Shown in pieces: positions 16,480 to 23,685 of a stretch of 45,803 nucleotides of DNA. Where the stretch lies: contig JANQKT010000042.1 in the NCBI GenBank assembly GCA_028280965.1, positions 1 to 45,803 of the forward strand. The letters run 5' to 3'. The translations under genes were made by a program, and so were the position numbers. Source of the DNA: Phycisphaeraceae bacterium. Lineage in GTDB: Bacteria; Planctomycetota; Phycisphaerae; Phycisphaerales; Phycisphaeraceae. The notes below the pieces were generated by a model. The model saw only the letters and a list, made by a program, of their open reading frames with translations, was not told the origin of the DNA and did not search any database. Numbering within the stretch: the first letter of the stretch is position 1; every line of letters begins with the position of its first letter.

Positions 16480-16516
16480 AAAAAACCCACGGCGTTGGCT
16501 TCACCAACGCCGTGGG
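16480..16516 (-). terminator. Intrinsic terminator of the Gfo/Idh/MocA gene
   Basis: On the minus strand a perfect 13-bp hairpin (arms 16486-16498 and 16504-16516, 5-nt loop) is followed by six Ts (complement of 16480-16485). It lies 35 nt past the stop codon of the oxidoreductase gene. Confidence 0.88.
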
Positions 16517-16551
16517 CATGTTGTTTGATCAAAGATCGCCAAGCTTCGCAA

Positions 16552-17946
16552 TCAATCCATCTTGAATTCCCAGCCGTCGCGGTACTTCTTGGTGATGTAC
16601 TGGTTGGCGTTGTCGTTGTTGGTGATCTTCTGGTTGTAATGGTCATATTCGAGCCGGCCACCAACCTTCTGGGCGATTGTGCCCAGCAGGACCGACTCGG
16701 TGAGCATCGCGGCGTAACGGAAGCCCGAGCGGGGGTAGTAGTAGGGCTTGTTGCCGACGCAGGCCTCGTACCACTCCTTGTGGTGGCCTTCGGAGCGCTT
16801 CAGGGTCTTGGGCGGCTCCTGGAGTTTGTTGTTACCGAAGCTGTAGACCTTGATATTGTTGCCGTAGTCGTCCATGTACTGGATCGCGCCGCGTTCGCCG
16901 ATGATGAAGCCACCGGACGGGCCGAGCTTGCCGTCCTTGTCCAGGCCGTCCGCGGCGACCCACTCGGGCTTGTCGGGCTTCAGCCCGCCTTCGTACCAGT
17001 AGTAGTTGAAGCCCGGGCGGGAGAGCTTCTCGGGGAACTCGAACTTGACGACCGACTGATTGGCCCACATGTCCTTGCCCGCGACGGTCGGGCCCTCGAG
17101 CAGTTCGACGGCGGTGGGGAAGCCCGGGTCCATGCCCCAGTAGAAGCCGTCGGTGGTGTGGCAGCCCATGTCGCCGAGCGCACCGGTGCCGAAGTCGATG
17201 AAGCCGCGCCAGGCGAAGGGGTGGTAGGGCCCGCGGCCGCGCCGGCCCCCGCCGGTCGCGCCGGAGTACGGCCGCATCGGCGCCGGGCCGATGTAGGCCT
17301 CCCAGTCGAGGTTGGCCGGCGGGTCGCCGGTTGGCTTGGGCTTCTCGCCGCCCTGCGGCCAGATCGGGCGGTTGGTCCAGATGTGCGCCTCCTTGATCAC
17401 GCCGAGCTGACCGGAGCGGACCCACTCGACGATCCGCCGGTTGCCCTCGTTGGCGTGCATCTGGTTGCCCATCTGCGTGGCGACCTTGTAGCGCTCAGCG
17501 GCGATGGCGAGCTGACGCGCCTCCCAGACAGTATGAGTCAGCGGCTTCTGCGTGTACATGTGCTTGCCGAGCATCATGCCGACGATCGATGCGGGGTAGT
17601 GGTGGTGGTCGGGCGTGCCGACCATGACCGCGTCGATGTCCTTGTGCTGCTTGTCGTACATCTCGCGGTAGTCGGTGTAGCCGGTCGCGTCGGGCCAGCG
17701 GTTGAACGCCGGTCCGAACCGGTTCTGGTCCGCGTCGCAGTAGGCGTTGCAGGTGACGTCGCCAGCGTTGATGATCTCGCCGATGTGCTGACCCGCGGCG
17801 ATACCGGAGGTGCCGATGAACGCAACGCTCAGTTTTGCGTTCGCGCCGAGCACTCGGCCATAGGCGCTAGCGCCCATCGCCCAGGCGGAGGTTGCGGCGG
17901 CGGCCTGGATAAATCGGCGGCGCGTGATACGGGGGAGTTGGGGCAT
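16552..17946 (-). CDS. Tat-exported Gfo/Idh/MocA family oxidoreductase
   Basis: 464 residues from the ATG at 17946; a GTG four codons upstream is an alternative. The N-terminal twin-arginine signal (TRRRFIQAAAATSAWAMG) sends the folded, cofactor-loaded protein out of the cytoplasm. A nucleotide-binding Rossmann fold follows (VAFIGTSGIAAGQH), then a DAVMVGTPDHHHY segment and a QKP motif at the position of the usual EKP. The C-terminal part has the GDMGCHTTDGFYWG stretch typical of the secreted planctomycete group. Such enzymes oxidise or reduce sugars or inositols with NAD(P), but members with a Tat signal have mostly unknown substrates. It is a monocistronic gene with its own strong terminator. 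The Gln replacing Glu in EKP is common in exported members. Confidence 0.93.
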   Translation of the reverse strand: MPQLPRITRRRFIQAAAATSAWAMGASAYGRVLGANAKLSVAFIGTSGIAAGQHIGEIINAGDVTCNAYCDADQNRFGPAFNRWPDATGYTDYREMYDKQHKDIDAVMVGTPDHHHYPASIVGMMLGKHMYTQKPLTHTVWEARQLAIAAERYKVATQMGNQMHANEGNRRIVEWVRSGQLGVIKEAHIWTNRPIWPQGGEKPKPTGDPPANLDWEAYIGPAPMRPYSGATGGGRRGRGPYHPFAWRGFIDFGTGALGDMGCHTTDGFYWGMDPGFPTAVELLEGPTVAGKDMWANQSVVKFEFPEKLSRPGFNYYWYEGGLKPDKPEWVAADGLDKDGKLGPSGGFIIGERGAIQYMDDYGNNIKVYSFGNNKLQEPPKTLKRSEGHHKEWYEACVGNKPYYYPRSGFRYAAMLTESVLLGTIAQKVGGRLEYDHYNQKITNNDNANQYITKKYRDGWEFKMD

Positions 17947-18308
17947 GTCGATGCTCACTTATCGAAAGTGGGTAGATTGGACGGGGCCTTTGGCCCCGTA
18001 CCTCCTTCACAGCTGATGGATGCCCATCAAGAAGGCTATCTTACAGGATCGGGGACGCCGCGAACAACGCGAGCCTGCTACGAGGAGTGCCGAAACAGCA
18101 GAGAGGCGCTGATACGGCCACATGTGCACCGCGTCCTGCCGGATCGACCGCCCGGCTGGCCCGGCTGGCCCGGCTGATCTGTCCGTCCCAGGGCGTTGTG
18201 CCGCTGAATGAGGGACCACGCCTCGCTGGGCCGCCCTGCTGTTTCGTGCGTTCACACCCCGGGCGGTACCCGATCGGGCAGTCGCGCTATTGTATTCACT
18301 TCAAAGAC
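17947..18308. other. Gene-free region
   Basis: About 360 bases between the oxidoreductase and SnoaL-like genes, both on the minus strand. It should hold the promoter of the oxidoreductase. Only short chance frames are present, and no repeat or RNA structure stands out apart from the hairpin beginning at 18309. Confidence 0.4.
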
Positions 18309-18335
18309 AAGCCCACGCTCTCAGAGCGTGGGCTT
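18309..18335 (-). terminator. Probable terminator of the SnoaL-like gene
   Basis: A near-perfect hairpin (AAGCCCACGCT ... AGCGTGGGCTT) lies 32 nt past the minus-strand stop. The tract after it on the minus strand (TGTCTTTG) is only moderately T-rich. Confidence 0.6.
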
Positions 18336-18366
18336 GGTGGGAGGCGCCATTCATGAGCAGATTGGC

Positions 18367-18789
18367 TCAGCCGCAGTCGCCCATGTCGTAGAAGAACTGC
18401 TCGTGCACGACCTTGCCGTCTTTGACGGTGTAGAGCCCCGCCTCCTGCATCTGCATGCGTTGGCCGGCCATCGGCCCGTTCTTCGCGGTCGTATCCATCT
18501 CAAAGAGAACGATGAACTTGTCGCCATGCGGGAACGGGCCGGTGCACTTGCTGCCGTGGACCTCGTTGTTGTCGTACCACCACTGCCACTTGGCACGGAC
18601 CGCATCGATGCCCTCGGAGACCCGCGGGATGCCCGTGCCGGGCATCGTCGCGACTTCCTCGCTCACGATATCGTCAGCGTAGTAGTTGTCCAGCACCTGC
18701 TTGTCCTTGCCGGCGTTGCACAACTCCACGAGCTTCTTGCCCACGGCGAGGGTGTCTTTACAGATCGCGTTTTCCATTTCGGTCGTCAT
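18367..18789 (-). CDS. SnoaL-like (NTF2-fold) protein
   Basis: 140 residues. The N-terminal helix (LVELCNAGKDKQVLDNYYADDIV) and following strands, including FIVLFEMDTT and a final 'V.EQFFYD', match the SnoaL-like/nuclear transport factor 2 fold, a cone with a ligand pocket. No enzyme activity can be assigned. The start has a GGAG Shine-Dalgarno, and a near-consensus promoter is upstream (18832-18859), so it is transcribed separately from the DinB gene. Such proteins are often found next to ArsR-SRPBCC-DinB genes, as here. Confidence 0.85.
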   Translation of the reverse strand: MTTEMENAICKDTLAVGKKLVELCNAGKDKQVLDNYYADDIVSEEVATMPGTGIPRVSEGIDAVRAKWQWWYDNNEVHGSKCTGPFPHGDKFIVLFEMDTTAKNGPMAGQRMQMQEAGLYTVKDGKVVHEQFFYDMGDCG

Positions 18790-18831
18790 GTTTCGGTCTC
18801 CGTGTTTGGGGTGTCCTGATCCGATCCGTGC

Positions 18832-18859
18832 AGGATACCTTTTGTTTGGTTTTTGTCAA
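18832..18859 (-). promoter_or_regulatory. Sigma-70 type promoter of the SnoaL-like gene
   Basis: On the minus strand TTGACA (complement of 18854-18859), a 16-nt A-rich spacer and TATCCT (complement of 18832-18837). A leader of about 35 nt with a ribosome site follows. Confidence 0.75.
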
Positions 18860-18898
18860 GTATCTATTCGGTGACAATTTCCTCATGATGGATCATGC

Positions 18899-19393
18899 TC
18901 AGGCGAGCAGAGGCTGACGCTGCAACGACCTGCGGATGTCGGCGAGCTGGCCGCGATGATGCATGCCGTGCGTTGCGATCATGCCCAGCGCCTTACCAAC
19001 GGTACCGAAGATCGGCTCAAAGCCTTCTATTACCTGGGCCGAGGGTTCGTCGAGGTCGGCCGGGTTGAGCCGGGCGATCCGCTGCACGACATCTGCGCGA
19101 GCCTGTTTAAATGCATCGATGACCTCGTCGTAGGCCGGGTAGACCGAGGGATCGTCAACCGGCATCGTTCCGCCGTTAAACAACTCGCCCCAGTGCTCCA
19201 GCGGGCTAGGCTCTCCAAATACCATCGTGCGGGACGAGGCGTCAGAGCAGGCCATGTGCCCGACACACCACATGGCGTGGTTGCCGCCGGGGAATGCACG
19301 GTGCATTTCGTGGCCGCGCAGGTCTTCGGCTAGGCCGACAAAGATGTCGCCGGTGACGACGAATGTGTGCTGAAGAAAATCGATCGTGTTCAT
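18899..19393 (-). CDS. DinB-like four-helix protein
   Basis: 164 residues; the start is fixed by AAGGAG 5 nt before the ATG at 19393. The protein is a predicted four-helix bundle with the DinB/DfsB metal-site histidines: one in HAMWCVGHMAC and the pair in THGMHHRGQLADIRR near the C-terminus. Proteins of this superfamily bind a divalent metal with three histidines, and many act as thiol-dependent transferases (bacillithiol or mycothiol type); here no substrate can be named. It follows the AHSA1-like gene by 42 nt and is the third gene of the ArsR operon. Confidence 0.87.
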   Translation of the reverse strand: MNTIDFLQHTFVVTGDIFVGLAEDLRGHEMHRAFPGGNHAMWCVGHMACSDASSRTMVFGEPSPLEHWGELFNGGTMPVDDPSVYPAYDEVIDAFKQARADVVQRIARLNPADLDEPSAQVIEGFEPIFGTVGKALGMIATHGMHHRGQLADIRRSLQRQPLLA

Positions 19394-19435
19394 GGAAACT
19401 CCTTGCATAGGTGTTCGGACCCGCGAATCGGTTCA

Positions 19436-19948
19436 TCAAGCCCCGGCCGTCTGCCCCGCCATCGCCTCGCGCGGGTCGACGCCACGGACAAAGTAGCCCA
19501 GGGACTTGAGGCAGCCCCACCACCCGCCGGTGTGTTCGGAGCGCTTGACCGCGGTGTCCAAGCCGGCGTGGGTGAGGATGACCTCGGTGGCGGGCCCGTC
19601 GCCGTAAGGGTTGTCGGCGTCGAGGAAGTCGAGGGTGACGGTGGAACCCTCGGCCATCTCGGGGTGCTCAACCCAGCCCCAGGTAAAGGCGATGCGCCGG
19701 CCGGGGATCAACTCGGTGAAAACACCCTCGCCGGTGTGCGTGCCGTTGGGGGTCTGCATGACGACAGAGAAAGTGCCGCCAACCGTTGCATCGAGGGTGA
19801 TGCCGGTGCAGGTGACGCCGGGCTCGGGCGCGAACCACTTGGCGTATTGCGATGCGTCGAGCCAGGTGTCGTAGACCTTCTGAGGCGCGGCCTGGACGAG
19901 TTTGTTCAGGCGGACAGCGTTTTCGGGTTGGGCGGTCGGTTCGGTCAT
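19436..19948 (-). CDS. AHSA1/SRPBCC family protein
   Basis: 170 residues from the ATG at 19948. It begins with AVRLNKLVQAAPQKVYDTWLDASQYAKWFAP, the standard start of AHSA1-like SRPBCC proteins, and continues with strands TCTGITLDATVGGTFS and RIAFTWGW. The C-terminus has GGWWGCLKSLGYF, the usual 'GW...L..L' helix. The ATG overlaps the TGA of the ArsR gene (ATGA), so translation is probably coupled. In many bacteria this protein type is paired with an ArsR repressor; the ligand of the pocket is unknown. Confidence 0.9.
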   Translation of the reverse strand: MTEPTAQPENAVRLNKLVQAAPQKVYDTWLDASQYAKWFAPEPGVTCTGITLDATVGGTFSVVMQTPNGTHTGEGVFTELIPGRRIAFTWGWVEHPEMAEGSTVTLDFLDADNPYGDGPATEVILTHAGLDTAVKRSEHTGGWWGCLKSLGYFVRGVDPREAMAGQTAGA

Positions 19949-20382
19949 GGCTTGCCTTCCTTGTTGGGCTGGGTTGTGGATGGAGTTGTGTCGGGCTGAG
20001 GTGCGCCGGGATCGAGAAAGTCCCCGAGCGCGTCGAGCCGGTCGGACCAGAAACGCCTGTAGAACGCGACCCATTCGCTGGCCTGCTTGAGCGGGCGCGG
20101 GTCGAGCGAACAACGGCGGACACGCCCGTCGCGCTGCTGCTTGAGCAGGCCGGCACGCTCGAGTACACGGATGTGCTTGCTGACCGCCGGCAGCGACATC
20201 GTCTCGAGGAACGGCTCGGCGAGGTCAGTGACACGCAGGCCGTCGTCCCCGGAATGATCCCCGGGATCGGCTTCGGCCATGCGTGCCAGGATCGCCCGGC
20301 GGGTCGGGTCGGCCAGCGCGGCAAACGTCCGGTCCATCGCGGACTCAAAGGCGGGCCGGGCTGATTCGTTTAATTTAACCAT
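19945..20382 (-). CDS. ArsR family winged-helix repressor
   Basis: 145 residues. The helix-turn-helix is clear: FAALADPTRRAILARM (~20-35), then LPAVSKHIRVLERAGLLKQQRDGRVRRCSL, recognition helix and wing. No ArsR metal-binding ELCVC motif is seen, so it probably does not sense arsenic or other metals through that site. It belongs to the group paired with SRPBCC/AHSA1 proteins. The ATG at 20382 lies inside a 20-bp palindrome and 8 nt after a TATTAT box, indicating a leaderless message that the repressor can shut off itself. First gene of the ArsR-AHSA1-DinB operon. Confidence 0.93.
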   Translation of the reverse strand: MVKLNESARPAFESAMDRTFAALADPTRRAILARMAEADPGDHSGDDGLRVTDLAEPFLETMSLPAVSKHIRVLERAGLLKQQRDGRVRRCSLDPRPLKQASEWVAFYRRFWSDRLDALGDFLDPGAPQPDTTPSTTQPNKEGKP

Positions 20383-20392
20383 ATGGTTAAAT
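20373..20392. promoter_or_regulatory. 20-bp palindromic operator of the ArsR operon
   Basis: ATTTAACCAT/ATGGTTAAAT is a perfect palindrome centred between 20382 and 20383. It covers the start codon and touches the -10 box, an ideal site for autorepression. I recall similar AACCATATGGTT sequences before other ArsR-SRPBCC pairs. Confidence 0.8.
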
Positions 20393-20418
20393 AATATCAG
20401 ATCAATGCCTCATGTCAA
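20391..20418 (-). promoter_or_regulatory. Promoter of the ArsR-AHSA1-DinB operon
   Basis: On the minus strand TTGACA (complement of 20413-20418), a 16-nt spacer and TATTAT (complement of 20391-20396). The -10 ends 8 nt before the ATG. Confidence 0.75.
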
Positions 20419-20624
20419 GCCCCCGGGCACAGGTTGATTCAGGCTTGCGTGCCGGGCCCTGTGCTGATGCTCAGCAGCTGCGTCGAGAACTCAATCACAC
20501 TGCAACGACCCGCGGCATCGCGTGTATGACCCTGCGGAACGATGCAATACGTGTTTCGATGCCGCGTTCTGCACACATCCCGTCGCACGCATCCTCCCCC
20601 GGAGCAACACCCCGGAATAGCCCC

Positions 20625-22112
20625 ATGGCGATCAACACCTCCCTCAGCCCGATCCCGGCCCGCGACTTCGGCCCGGCGCAGGCCCGGCACCTCGCCAGCC
20701 GCGCCGGCTTTGGCGGGACACCGCGGCAGCTCGCCGACTACCACGCGCTCGGCCTGGGCAAAGCCGTCGACCAGTTCGTCAGCTACAACGGCACCCCGAC
20801 CGGCCTCGAGCCCGCGGACCTGGACCCGGACATCATCCGCAAGCTGAGCGCGGACGAGCGGCGCGAGTTCCTCGAGGCGCGGCGGAACAGAGACCAGAAG
20901 GCGCAGGACAAGTTCCGCCGGATGCGCGTCGCCGCGAACGCGGAGGATCGGCGGATGCACCTGGCGCTGCAGCGGTGGTGGGTCGATCGGATGACCCAGA
21001 CGCCCCGGCCGACCGAAGAACAGCTCACACTCCTCTGGCACGGCCACTTCGCGACGCGCCACCGCGATGTCCGCGATGCCTACCTGATGGAGAAGCAGAA
21101 CAACTTCTTCCGCGAACACGCCAACGGCTCGTTCGCCGACCTGGCCAAAGGCATCGTCCGCGACCCGGCGATGATCAAGTTCCTCAACAACGACCGCAAC
21201 AACAAGAGCCGACCCAACGAGAACCTGTCCCGCGAGCTGATGGAGCTGTTCACGCTCGGCGAGGGCCACTACACCGAGGACGACATCCGCGCCGGCGCCC
21301 GCGCCCTGACCGGCTACCACGTCGATGACAACGACTTCGCCTTCAACACCCGCCAGCACGACACGGGCAGCAAGACGATCCTCGGCCAGTCTGACAAATT
21401 CAACGGCGACAGCTTCGTCGAGCTGCTCTTGAAACAGCAGGCCTGCTCGCGCTTCGTCGCGCTCAAGCTCTACCGCCACTTCGTCGCGGATGTCAGCGAC
21501 GACTGGGACCTGCTTGACTCCGGCACGCGTCAGGTCGTCGAGGCCATGGCCAAGCAGTTGCGTGGCAGCAACTACCGGATCCAGCCCGTCCTGAGGACGC
21601 TGTTCAAAAGCCGCCACTTCTACGACCCGGGCATCATGGGCCGGAAGATCAAGAGCCCGGTGCAGGTCGTGATCGGCACGGTGCGCGAGACCGGCGCGCC
21701 GCTGCGCGACGAGCGCGGGGTGGTGCTGGCGATGCGGCTGATGGGTCAAGAGTTGTTCGAGCCGCCGAGCGTCGCGGGCTGGGAGGGCGGCCGGGCCTGG
21801 ATCAACACCTCGACGTTGTTCCTGCGGCAGAACACGAGCGCCTACCTGATCAGCGGCGTATCGCCGGGCCGGTCGTTTAAGAAGAGCGGCCTGGACTACG
21901 ACCCGCTGCCGCTGCTTGAGGGCTTGGATGACCGCACACCCGAGGCGGTGACCAACCACCTGTGCGACGCGATGCTTGGGGCCCGCGTGCCCGCCGATCG
22001 GCGCGGCCCGCTGGTGAAGTTTATGAAGGAGCGCGACAAGGGCGTCACCGCCGATGCGCTCGTCGCCCTGCTGTTGCTGATCACTGCGATGCCGGAGTAT
22101 CAGCTGTGTTGA
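20625..22112 (+). CDS. DUF1800 family protein
   Basis: 495 residues from the ATG at 20625 (MAINTSLSPIPARDF); the longer upstream frame has no ribosome site. Family landmarks: RHLASRAGFGGTP (~18-30), LTLLWHGHFATRH (~134), KFLNNDRNNKSRPNENLSR with ELMELFTLGEG (~185-212), ALTGY, and the metal-like QHDTGSKTILGQ segment. DUF1800 proteins are nearly always encoded beside DUF1501 proteins, as here (64 nt upstream of it). The pair is widespread in planctomycetes and is thought to be exported or surface-related, but the biochemical role is unknown. No classical signal peptide is visible at this start. Confidence 0.92.
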   Translation: MAINTSLSPIPARDFGPAQARHLASRAGFGGTPRQLADYHALGLGKAVDQFVSYNGTPTGLEPADLDPDIIRKLSADERREFLEARRNRDQKAQDKFRRMRVAANAEDRRMHLALQRWWVDRMTQTPRPTEEQLTLLWHGHFATRHRDVRDAYLMEKQNNFFREHANGSFADLAKGIVRDPAMIKFLNNDRNNKSRPNENLSRELMELFTLGEGHYTEDDIRAGARALTGYHVDDNDFAFNTRQHDTGSKTILGQSDKFNGDSFVELLLKQQACSRFVALKLYRHFVADVSDDWDLLDSGTRQVVEAMAKQLRGSNYRIQPVLRTLFKSRHFYDPGIMGRKIKSPVQVVIGTVRETGAPLRDERGVVLAMRLMGQELFEPPSVAGWEGGRAWINTSTLFLRQNTSAYLISGVSPGRSFKKSGLDYDPLPLLEGLDDRTPEAVTNHLCDAMLGARVPADRRGPLVKFMKERDKGVTADALVALLLLITAMPEYQLC

Positions 22113-22125
22113 GTCGAATCGTAAA

Positions 22126-22158
22126 GTGCTAAGCGGCAAGCCGCTTGCGGCTTAGCAC
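22126..22158. repeat. Hairpin element between DUF1800 and DUF1501 genes
   Basis: A 9-bp outer stem (GTGCTAAGC/GCTTAGCAC), one G-G mismatch, and a 5-bp inner stem (GCAAG-CCG-CTTGC). It resembles intergenic 'aagccgcaagcggctt' palindromes of planctomycetes. There is no U-tract. Confidence 0.8.
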
Positions 22159-22176
22159 ACCCACAGGATTACAACC

Positions 22177-23523
22177 ATGTGCAACCACTACCACCCCCTG
22201 AGCACCGACACGCCCAAGCTGCTCGACGCCGCATTTACCCGTCGGCGGTTCCTCGGCGGGATGGCGATGCTCTCCGCCGCCGCGTCCGTGCCCGGCTTTG
22301 TCGGCTCGGCCGGTGAAGCCCTCGCCGACACAAACTGGCACACCTCGTCGAAACCCGGCGTGCCCGAAGAGCGCATCCTCGTCGTCGTCCAGCTCTCCGG
22401 CGGCAACGACGGGCTCAACACCGTCGTACCCTTCGGCGATGACAATTACCACCGCGCGCGCCCGTCGCTGCGCATCGCCGAGCGCGACACGCTCAAACTC
22501 CAAGACAAAGACGGCTTCGGCCTCAACCCCGCGCTGCGCCCGCTGCACGAGATGATCGGCCAGGGCCGTACCGCGGTCATCAACGGCGTCGGCTACCCGA
22601 ACCCTAACCGCTCGCACTTCAAATCCATGGACATCTGGCACAGCGCCAAGACGGACGAGAAGGACCAGCGCGGCCGTGGCTGGGTCGGCCAGGCGCTCGA
22701 CACCGCCTACCCGCTGGACAAAAACGGCAACGCGCCGGAAGACGCGGCGATGGCCTGCGTCTCGATCGGCAGCGATGCGCCCCTGGCGGTGCAGGGCAAG
22801 CACATCAAGCCCGTCGCCTTCCAGGCGCCCGAGGCCTTCCGCTGGGCCGGGCGCGATGTGCATGATGCGGTCTCCGACGGCTACGACGACATCCAGCACG
22901 CCGCCGCGCCCGAGGCCGACGACCCCGCCGACCCGCTCGCGTTCGTGCATCGCACGTCCCTAGACGCGCAGGTCGCTTCGAGCAAGGTGCGCTACGCGGT
23001 CAAGGGCTCGACCGAGACACGCTTCCCCGCCAGCCCGCTCTCGCAACAACTCCAGATGGTCGCGAAGATGATCCGCGCCGAGCTGCCCACGCGCATCTAC
23101 TACGTCACGCTCGGCGGGTTCGACACCCACGCCCAGCAAACCAACAAGCACACCCAGCTGCTCACCCAGTTCGCCGGCGCGATGAAGGCGTTCTACGACG
23201 AGCTTCACAAGACCGGTCACGACGGGCGCGTCGTCTCACTGGCGTTCTCCGAGTTCGGCCGACGCCTCCGGCAGAACGCCTCGGGCGGCACCGACCACGG
23301 CGTCGCGGGCCCGTCGTTTGTCTTCGGGCCATCCATCACCGCCGGCGTGCACGGCGGCTACCCCTCGCTCACCCAGCTCGACCAGGGCGACCTGATCCAC
23401 ACCATCGATTTCCGCGGCGTTTACGCAGACCTGCTGGACAACTGGATGGGGATTGATTCAAGGCAAACGCTCGGCGCGAAGTATGAGCACGTCGGGCTGT
23501 TCAAACCGGCCAAGCGCGCCTGA
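22177..23523 (+). CDS. DUF1501 family protein, Tat-exported
   Basis: 448 residues. The N-terminus contains a twin-arginine signal (TRRRFLGGMAMLSAAASVPGF). The mature domain belongs to the alkaline phosphatase/sulfatase-like superfamily fold used by DUF1501: VVVQLSGGNDGLNTVVP (~67-83), RPSL, ALRPLHEMIGQG, NRSHFKSMDIWHS, then 'TLGGFDTHAQQ' and EFGRRLRQNASGGTDHG near the C-terminus, all family hallmarks. Its neighbour DUF1800 is its usual partner. Function unknown; export in folded form suggests a cofactor or metal. Confidence 0.93.
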   Translation: MCNHYHPLSTDTPKLLDAAFTRRRFLGGMAMLSAAASVPGFVGSAGEALADTNWHTSSKPGVPEERILVVVQLSGGNDGLNTVVPFGDDNYHRARPSLRIAERDTLKLQDKDGFGLNPALRPLHEMIGQGRTAVINGVGYPNPNRSHFKSMDIWHSAKTDEKDQRGRGWVGQALDTAYPLDKNGNAPEDAAMACVSIGSDAPLAVQGKHIKPVAFQAPEAFRWAGRDVHDAVSDGYDDIQHAAAPEADDPADPLAFVHRTSLDAQVASSKVRYAVKGSTETRFPASPLSQQLQMVAKMIRAELPTRIYYVTLGGFDTHAQQTNKHTQLLTQFAGAMKAFYDELHKTGHDGRVVSLAFSEFGRRLRQNASGGTDHGVAGPSFVFGPSITAGVHGGYPSLTQLDQGDLIHTIDFRGVYADLLDNWMGIDSRQTLGAKYEHVGLFKPAKRA

Positions 23524-23558
23524 CCCTGCACCCAGACAACCTGGACCACGCACCACGG

Positions 23559-23593
23559 CACCCCCGCTCGTTCTGGTCGGGGGTGTCGTCTTT
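23559..23593 (+). terminator. Probable terminator after the DUF1800-DUF1501 operon
   Basis: Stem CACCCCCG/CGGGGGTG (23559-23566, 23578-23585) with an 11-nt loop, followed by TCGTCTTT. It sits between the DUF1501 stop and the lepA promoter. Confidence 0.55.
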
Positions 23594-23609
23594 CCCAAGG
23601 TCGTCCTGC

Positions 23610-23655
23610 TACAATCTCTGGCCGTCGAAGCCCACGCCCTGACGGCGTGGGCTTC
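23610..23655 (+). promoter_or_regulatory. lepA -10 element and 5' leader hairpin
   Basis: TACAAT at 23610-23615 would start transcription near 23622. The mRNA then opens with a perfect 12-bp stem (23627-23638 with 23644-23655, 5-nt loop). No U-tract follows, so it may stabilise or regulate the lepA message rather than end it. Confidence 0.5.
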
Positions 23656-23685
23656 TGGCATCCACAAACAACCGCCCCACCGCCC

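Noticed and set aside
16312-18177. 621-residue plus-strand frame opposite the oxidoreductase
   Set aside because: Opposite a clear Gfo/Idh/MocA gene and crossing its terminator; Val/Leu/Arg-rich, no domain.
20413-22139. Long minus-strand frame opposite the DUF1800 gene
   Set aside because: A shadow of the DUF1800 gene; composition is not protein-like and the arsR promoter lies at its end.
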